From NCBI GenBank assembly GCA_003024985.2, contig PXIH01S0002077.1: a stretch of 17,685 nucleotides of DNA. One strand, 5' to 3'. Position 1 is the first letter of the stretch. Every line of letters begins with the position of its first letter. The stretch comes from Euperipatoides rowelli (Eukaryota > Onychophora > Udeonychophora > Euonychophora > Peripatopsidae). Shown piece by piece: positions 11,074-17,685 of this stretch. The translations under genes were made by a program, and so were the position numbers. Below the pieces are notes generated by a model, which had not been told where the DNA came from, ran no database searches, and was given only the letters and a program-made list of their open reading frames with translations.

Positions 11074-11623
11074 TATTTCAAACCTTGTTTAAAGTATGTA
11101 AATCTTAAAATATCAATTGAAAATTTTAATGTATCTGTTATTTAATAGTTGCAGCAACATCTAATGAAAAGTTCCAACATTAATTACATTTACAGAATGG
11201 ATTTCAAGGTGTTTTTTTTTTATTTTAAATTGAGACATTTTTTTATTCGTATATCATCCATATCACCAGACAATGGAAAACAACTTATTTTACTGCATCT
11301 TAAATAATGCATGTGCTAATTTCGATTACAGAGCCTTATTATATATATTTTTATCAAATTCATTTGCAATGAAAAGATTAATTTTTGTGTCAAAATTTTA
11401 TTTGGATCTAAGAATTGAATCAAATCATTTAAGAAAAGGGTTAACTGCAGAACTCAACTTTTCACAAACAAACAAAAAAAAAAAAAAAAACTTTATAACA
11501 CAAGTCATTACATTACTGTTAAACTCTTCAAAGTTTTACTTTCAGATGACTGACTTTTTTTTTACAATTTTTTATTTTAATTAAAAATATTCTTAAACTG
11601 AAGTTAGTCCTAATTATCTCTGT

Positions 11624-11639
11624 TATATATACAGTATAT
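11624..11639. repeat. TATACAGTATA-type palindrome
   Basis: TATATATACAGTATAT is a copy of the dispersed core. A second partial copy in the opposite orientation (AGTACTGTATATC) follows about 15 bases later. Confidence 0.5.
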
Positions 11640-11814
11640 GCCTTGCTAGTACTGTATATCGTTTTTGTGTTGTTCAAGTATGAGTGACAGACGATGAAAG
11701 TATCTGTTATTAGGCACTTTATCAGCATAGACATTTTCCATTGGGAGTTGGACAGCTATCTTGCAGTATATCTTAATTGGAATATGATCATGTGCCGAAG
11801 CCTGCAACAGCGCC

Positions 11815-11968
11815 ATCTAACGGGCTTATTTAAAACTTTTTTTTTTTACGGGCTTAAAAATCAGCGCGGTAACTAATTTTAGAAACTTTAAGTGTTGTTT
11901 TCCCTTACATAAAAAGGGCTTAAACTACTAGTAAATAAGCCTGTTACACGGGCTTATTTGCTAGTAGT
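11815..11968. repeat. Repeat block with GGGCTTA motifs and terminal hairpin
   Basis: GGGCTTA occurs four times (about 11822, 11850, 11916 and 11950), three of them as ACGGGCTTA after TA or TTAC. The block ends in a strong hairpin: 11924-11942 ACTACTAGTAAATAAGCCT pairs with 11950-11968 GGGCTTATTTGCTAGTAGT over a 7-base loop, with all but two end or internal positions matching. It is more CG-containing than its surroundings. It is probably the remains of a small foldback or MITE-type element; no transposase is seen. Confidence 0.5.
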
Positions 11969-12431
11969 ATTTGAACATGAGATTTGTCTTAAAAGTGCAT
12001 TAATGAACCCTGAGACAACAGCCCCACATTTTGGTGAACAATGTTCAAAATGCACAAAGAGAAAAAGGAATAAAGCTTTTCTGGTTTATGAACTTCAGTA
12101 TATGCACATTTTACATTTCAAAAAGTTTTAAAGTAAAAGTATAGTTTTTTTTGGCAGAAGCACTATCAATTCCTGTATTTCTCAAAGTATAAACTCTGTC
12201 AAGTCTTCTGATGACATTTTACTAACTCAAAGTTCCTATCACACATTAAATAAATATCCTTTTATTGAGAAACACTGCTCCAATTTTTCAAATCTTTCAC
12301 TAATGCTATGCATTGTCTAATACTACAAATGATTTTTGTTTGGTCCTATGTATCCATCTAAAAACAATAATGCATTACTGGCTCACTAGTCTTCATATTG
12401 CTCATTAAACGTGGCATTAAAACTCCGAATG

Positions 12432-12699
12432 TCTTAATCGCATTTTCACGTCTGCGCATGTTTCGTCAAGATGGATATCAGCCTTTTTTTTGTTGTTTAG
12501 AGTCCTAACCTTACCCTAACCCTGAACCCTAACTCCAACTACGTATTAAACCCATTTTTGCCCCAACCCTATGATAATCTAGGGGTGAAATAATCCTTTT
12601 TTGATCGATTTCGAGAATTTTGATCAAACATCCGGAAAACTACCAGAATGACAANAATGTATGCGCAGATGTTAAAAACGCGGTAAAATGGGATTAAGA
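12432..12699. mobile_element. MITE-like element with imperfect terminal inverted repeats
   Basis: The left end TCTTAATCGCATTTT, then ACGTCTGCGCATGTTT and CGTCAAGATGG, is mirrored at the right end. Read on the minus strand the right end begins TCTTAATCCCATTTT, then (after an extra ACCGCGTTTTTA) ACATCTGCGCATACAT and TGTCATTCTGG. The arms are about 45-60 bp and mostly identical, ending at 12432 and 12699. The inside carries telomere-like CCCTAA units. There is no open frame for a transposase, so it would be non-autonomous. No convincing target-site duplication is visible. One base (12655) is N in the right arm. Confidence 0.6.
12505..12533. repeat. Short telomere-like repeat (CCCTAA units)
   Basis: Degenerate units CCTAAC, CTTACCCTAACC, CTGAACCCTAAC match the animal telomere repeat TTAGGG on the minus strand, with errors. 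It sits inside the inverted-repeat element described for 12432-12699, so it probably travels with the element rather than marking a chromosome fusion. Confidence 0.6.
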
Positions 12700-15674
12700 T
12701 GAACATAGTTTTAACCGCTTCTCTCATTAATAGCTTTGACAAATTTTGCAAAAAATCAAAACATAGTCATAACTTTATCATACTATTTGCAGTCTTCTGT
12801 AATTTGTTTCATATCATTGAAAAATTTATTGCTAAGGTGTTTGTGTACAGTATATTTCAAATTTCAAACGGAGTGGATTCATTTAACATTTTCATGTGGC
12901 TTTTGCATGTCACATGTAATATGTAGAGATTACAACTAAAAATGAAGAGCTCAATTTTAAATCCACTGATAAAGTTTTACTTGGAAATGTATTGTTCACA
13001 ATTTAGTCGGTCAAATGATGGATCAAAATTATATCTAAAATATCTGGCATAGTATTTATATTTTATTATTGAGTCCTGATATGTTTTTAAAACATCAAAC
13101 ATTTTTTTCATTGTCATTATGGCATATAAAGCAAGTATTATATTTGTATTCCCACATGGAATACTGTGACACACTGGGGAAGATTTGATGTCATAAATAC
13201 GTTTTGGACCCTGGAACAATCTCCTATCTTCATGTCAATTTGAGTTTTATTTTAATGTTTCAGTCCTGCATGTTTTTTTTTATTTTGTTAAAAAGGCTGA
13301 TAATAAATTTTATGCATAGTTAAAACTGCTCATTATTAAGAAATAAAATTGTATCTAGAAATTTGTGAATTTCTTTCCTTGCTGTCCATTGGTTATCTTT
13401 CTTTGATCAATTGGCTTTGATTTGATGAGATTCGTCAAAAACATATATTGATTACACTTATTTGTTTCTCTTCAGATATCTTCTCACAATTTTCTGGCAG
13501 CTATAACAAAATTAAGACAAAAGTTTAATTTACTAATGGTTTTAGACTTTCATCAAAGGAAAGCCAATTGAAAATAATCAAATTCATATTATGAAATCAT
13601 ATTGTAGACATTTCATTAAGTATAACAATGTGTAACTTCAAAGTGAGATTAATAAACTCTCCTGCAAAATTAATCATTTTCCAGGTAATTTACATATTGC
13701 CTTTTACTTTTGCTCATTTTATGACACTAATATAATTTTCTGATTTTGTACACCTTTATTTCTTTTCATTTACAAAAGTTACAGTAACTACATTTTACAA
13801 ATTAATAAAAGCAATGCTAGGTGTCCTAGTGATGATTCCATGTTAAAAATGATCTAATTCCTGTAATAAAGCCTTTCAGAAATAATTTTTGATTGTAAAT
13901 ATCTGCTACTATTTTGATTTGTGGAATGAAGTCTTTTCATTATAGAAAGGTGTCTAACCAATTTTAAATAAACCCTTTCATAAATGACTGATTCAATTAT
14001 TGATCATTTTTATTTGTTAAAAATCACCAATAATAAATATTATATATATTTTATGATTTTTTAAAAGAAAATTGTTAAACTAATACTTTTAAAATCAAGA
14101 AATAATAATAAACCACTTCCTGATCCAAACAGAATTGTGTAAAAAACTTACATGTAGAGGAAGAAAAATCACAAATAATTTTTCTATTTTCAGATTTTTT
14201 TTTTAACCTATCAAAGCTGATTTATTATGTTCAGACTAGAACTAGATTAACTTTAGCTTCAGTTGGAGCAGGCCTGGTTTATTTTTAACCCAACCAAATT
14301 TGATTGTCCCCATACTCTAAACTTCTGATGCAGATTACAGATGTCTAAAGTTAGGTAACATTTTATCATCTTCCTACTCACTTACTTGGAAATAAATAAA
14401 AATGACACTTCCCAGTTTAATATGTATATTTATTTTAAAAATATGTTTCACCCCGGAGGTTGAAATGATAGTTTATTATTTAGACTATTTATAAATTATT
14501 AATTTACGTTTTTTAGACTTCTGCACATAATATAGTAAGTATTGTACTTCTTCGCTCTGGAAATGTCAGCCATTGTCCAAATTACATATTTTCCAACTAT
14601 ACGTTTCCAGGTCAAATTGCAGCCATCCAGTTTTCATTATTTCTCAAATGAGTAAATTCCCTGCTGCGTACTCACTGCGAAAGAAAATTTATTATTTTCC
14701 GCATCGAAACTTCACCCAGATCGATCTTACGACCTCTTTATATACATACGCATGTTGTGGCTGGATCGAAACCGCACCACCATGGTGCCTTCACATTTTT
14801 AAATTTTGTTACTGCTATATACAGTACAGGTTTTCAATAAAGAATAGTAACTAAAAAAAAACTATTTTCACATACAGTAAATATTAAAATTAATCTCTTG
14901 TTTTTCTGACCTAATATTGTCTGTGATAGATGTTAGGTGAGAATATGCAAAACTGGTTGGCTTTAGAATAACATGTTACCCCTTTATATGATTTGACAAA
15001 AGATTACAATTCTCTAGTCTGATTAAATGTAGATTTGTCAACACACAATTAGAAATTTTGTACTACTTTTCCTGAACTTTACTTAGAGGCACAATCAATC
15101 AATTTTTTATTTCACTAATACTGCAAATTAAATAATAATCTCAATAAATAAATAAATTATTCATTTATAGAAACCAAATCCAAGTTCATTTATTTCTTCA
15201 ATACTAAATTAGAGCATGCCGTATTAAAACACCGAGTAAATTTTAATACAGTATTGGTTTATATACAGTATATATATATTTTAATAGTTACTATTATACA
15301 TTTTATTTATATGAAAATTTAATTAAAGGAAATTTAATTTTTTTCTTTTTTGACTTCACCATATTTGATCTTCATTATTTTGACAAATCACAATAAAATA
15401 ACTAGTTTCCATTAAAACTTCCATCAAAAATTGATTAATTTAATTTTGTGCCATTATACAGGTCTTCTGTTCCTCTATGCCTAAGGTATTGAAAAATTAC
15501 TAAAGGCTCGTTCAGCATTTTGATTTCTATCGTGAATTTTAATATGAAATATCTAATTATTTCTATGAATTTGAATAATATGGTCTTCACAAAAAACAAA
15601 ATACCTTCTAGCCCCTTTCATCTGGTCCTAACAATTCAATCACTTCAATACTTATTAATCTAAAGATAATATAA

Positions 15675-15693
15675 CAAAAAAAAAAAAAAAAAA
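15675..15693. repeat. Poly-A tract
   Basis: A run of about 19 adenines follows ATATAAC. It is a simple homopolymer with no recognisable retroposed body upstream. Confidence 0.75.
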
Positions 15694-16471
15694 ATGAAAA
15701 TTTTTTTTGATAATACATTCAAGATTTAAATTGTATCGGAAATGATATTTGGTTTAAAATTAATTCCAAAATATTTAAAAATATTAAATGTAAGAAATTA
15801 GGAAAAAAAAAAAAGTAGGCTGGCACATACACTAGTGTTTCACCACAATATTGCCTGGATCTTTCTAGAATATTGTTTGTCTTATTGGTTTGTTGAGTTG
15901 AAAGGAAGGGCTAGCTACTGTCAATTTCAATTACTTCATTAATAAACTAAAGATACATTGTCAGAAACAGCTTTATGTCAGACCTACAATATTTAAATCA
16001 CATTTCTCTTTAGAAGTAAATTTATGAAAATTCAATTTTCAAATAGCATTTTAAAATTAAATCGGTTACTCAATTTATAAAGTCAAAATTTATTTTTTTG
16101 TACATTTAAAAATGTATTGAGTGTGCCTACATTGCAAACAATTACTCCTCTGTTAAGTTTTTAGCATGATCATAAATGATGTAAAGATTTTTGATACGGT
16201 ATATTGTTTTAAGACATTGTATTCCATTGCCAGGTGAAATGTTTGATGAATATTATGTGAATATTATCTATTATTTAAATAAAATTACTATTAAGACTCC
16301 TCCCCTCATCAAAAAAAAAAAAAAACCAAAACAGTGAGAATAAAAGTGTAAAATTATCAACAACAAAAAATCTAATAAATATCTGAAGATTGTGTGAATA
16401 TTTATTTCTTTGTTATGTATTTTTTTGTCTATGACATATTCCATACATTTATGAAAGCCATTTAGTTTGAA

Positions 16472-16489
16472 TTTTTTTTTTTTTTTTTA
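16472..16489. repeat. Poly-T tract
   Basis: A run of about 18 thymines is followed by ACAAATACAGTACTATC, which again contains the ACAGTA core. It is a simple homopolymer. Confidence 0.75.
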
Positions 16490-17685
16490 CAAATACAGTA
16501 CTATCAAATTTATTATGATCATTAATTAAAGAGGTTTAGCAAAGAAAAAAAAAGTATTTTGTGTAACACAAAAGTTTGTCTACACCATTGCATTAATTGC
16601 GGGTGTTATTTGATTAAACTCATTGACATCTTTAAAAAATATATTGTTCATTTAAAACCAAAGTTTGTAATAAAATCTTATTATAAAAAAACTTATGCGA
16701 AGAAACTTGGAATAAAAAATATTAAAATTTTAACTCATATTGATTTTTGACAATATAACAATTTGATATATGGAATTATTTTTTCAAAATGTCTGGTTGT
16801 AATAATAATTAGCATTATGACTGTCATTGTAGCTGCTGCTGTTACTGTTATTAAAATAAATATTAAGGTAGGAGTTTGAATTGTTAGAATAACTTACTTT
16901 CCCTAAATATGCTAATTTTGTTACATTTTCAAACCTGAAGTATTAATTTCTATTTTAGATATAACTAAATTTGTTTATGCTATATTAGTTATGTTTAAAA
17001 AAAAAGAATGGATTGTATTTGCTTCAAATTTTAATTATACATTTCTTAATCCATTTACAAGCTACTATGTGCAAGGGAAATAATAATTCTATGTAGTTGA
17101 AACCGTAGTTTCTACAGTCATGTTTCTTACTAATTGTTAATATTAGATCTTTTATTTTTTACTTTTTTTTTTTGAAAAGAAGTTAATCTTATTATATACA
17201 GTATATAAAAATAATAAAGTAAATAGTATATTAAATTTTTTTTTTAAACATTACACCAGCCGGGGACGGTACGTTTTTATCAGAATTCCCCCTTAAAGAA
17301 ATATCAAGATATTATTTAACGAAATAACAGTTTAAAAACTAACCTTTAATTTGGGCTATGGAAGAACATTTCGTTTTCTCTAGATAATGATCTATTTAAG
17401 GTAAAACAATCTCGGTAACAGTCGTATTTTCGTCCCTAATGCCATTTTATGCTGATGGATAAAAATGGAATCTAGTTACTATCATGTGGAAAAATGAAGG
17501 GAGCAGTAATTATAATTATTCAGGCATGCACACTGATTCAGTGATTTCTGACGTATTTTGAAATTCAGTTTGTGTCTCTTTATAGAGTAATTTTCGCCCT
17601 TTCAAAATGTAAAAAGAAGAATTTATATAATATCAATATTTGGGGGATCTTGAAAGATGAAGGGTTATATTAGAGTTTACTTTAC

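Larger units (their letters stand above)
12700..17685. other. Intergenic or unassigned AT-rich DNA, no gene recognised
   Basis: No recognisable protein, tRNA or splice-bounded conserved exon was found on either strand in this 5 kb. It contains TATACAGTATA palindromes (about 12846, 14817, 15261 and 17195), an AAATAAATAAATAAATT simple repeat near 15143-15159, and poly-A/T runs (about 15675-15693, 16310-16325, 16472-16489). Two slightly GC-richer patches occur, at about 14545-14800 and 17255-17300. Open frames such as 12977-13219 on the minus strand and 14573-14854 on the plus strand do not resemble a known family. A gene with exons too diverged for me to recognise could still be present. Confidence 0.5.

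Noticed and set aside
11273-11584. 103-residue open frame, the longest in the window
   Set aside because: It is rich in Phe, Leu, Asn and Lys with a homopolymer Lys run from a poly-A tract, which is typical of chance frames in AT-rich sequence. No motif was found.
12505-12533. Interstitial telomere marking a chromosome fusion
   Set aside because: The run is short and degenerate and lies inside an inverted-repeat element, which explains it more simply.
12977-13219. 80-residue minus-strand frame as a transposase or other fragment
   Set aside because: I could not match it to any family, no splice or start context supports it, and neighbouring DNA shows no element ends.
14573-14854. 93-residue frame with several cysteines as a secreted peptide
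   Set aside because: There is no signal peptide at the start, no regular cysteine spacing, and it spans a probable repeat fragment and a TATACAGTA palindrome.

Overview
This is AT-rich animal nuclear DNA. It has long homopolymer and AT-rich simple tracts, GT-AG introns and no compact gene layout. The one gene I can prove runs left to right and is the 3' end of a TEAD/Scalloped-family transcription factor, the DNA-binding partner of YAP/Yorkie/TAZ in the Hippo pathway. Three coding exons (3380-3461, 8073-8225, 8315-8428) splice in phase. They encode the last 116 residues of the protein, equivalent to human TEAD1 residues 311-426 in family numbering recalled from memory. This is the C-terminal half of the YAP-binding domain. 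The residues differ slightly from the vertebrate paralogues (for example TILQ and [13 protein letters not shown] where human TEAD1 has TILL and MACVFEVSNSEHG). That, the base composition and the repeat style suggest an invertebrate. A mollusc such as a gastropod is my guess, not a demonstrated assignment.

Layout. Bases 1-3379 are intron; the preceding TEAD exon was not found and should lie to the left of the window. Bases 3462-8072 are a 4.6 kb intron, and 8226-8314 is a tiny 89 bp last intron. The stop codon is at 8426-8428. A T-rich region that is probably 3' UTR follows. It contains no AATAAA until 10434 and 11019, and the second of these is followed by a long U-rich tract. From about 11.1 kb to the end I see no credible gene. 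That part holds repeats: a hairpin with GGGCTTA motifs (about 11815-11968), a probable 268 bp inverted-repeat element with telomere-like CCCTAA units inside (12432-12699), dispersed TATACAGTATA palindromes, and poly-A/T tracts.

Most long reading frames in the window are chance openings in AT-rich DNA. No tRNA, rRNA, CRISPR or bacterial-type feature is present. I did not find an undescribed system. The best leads are the inverted-repeat element with the telomere-like core, the dispersed palindrome family, and a CpG-rich block with an unexplained exon-like segment inside the large TEAD intron.
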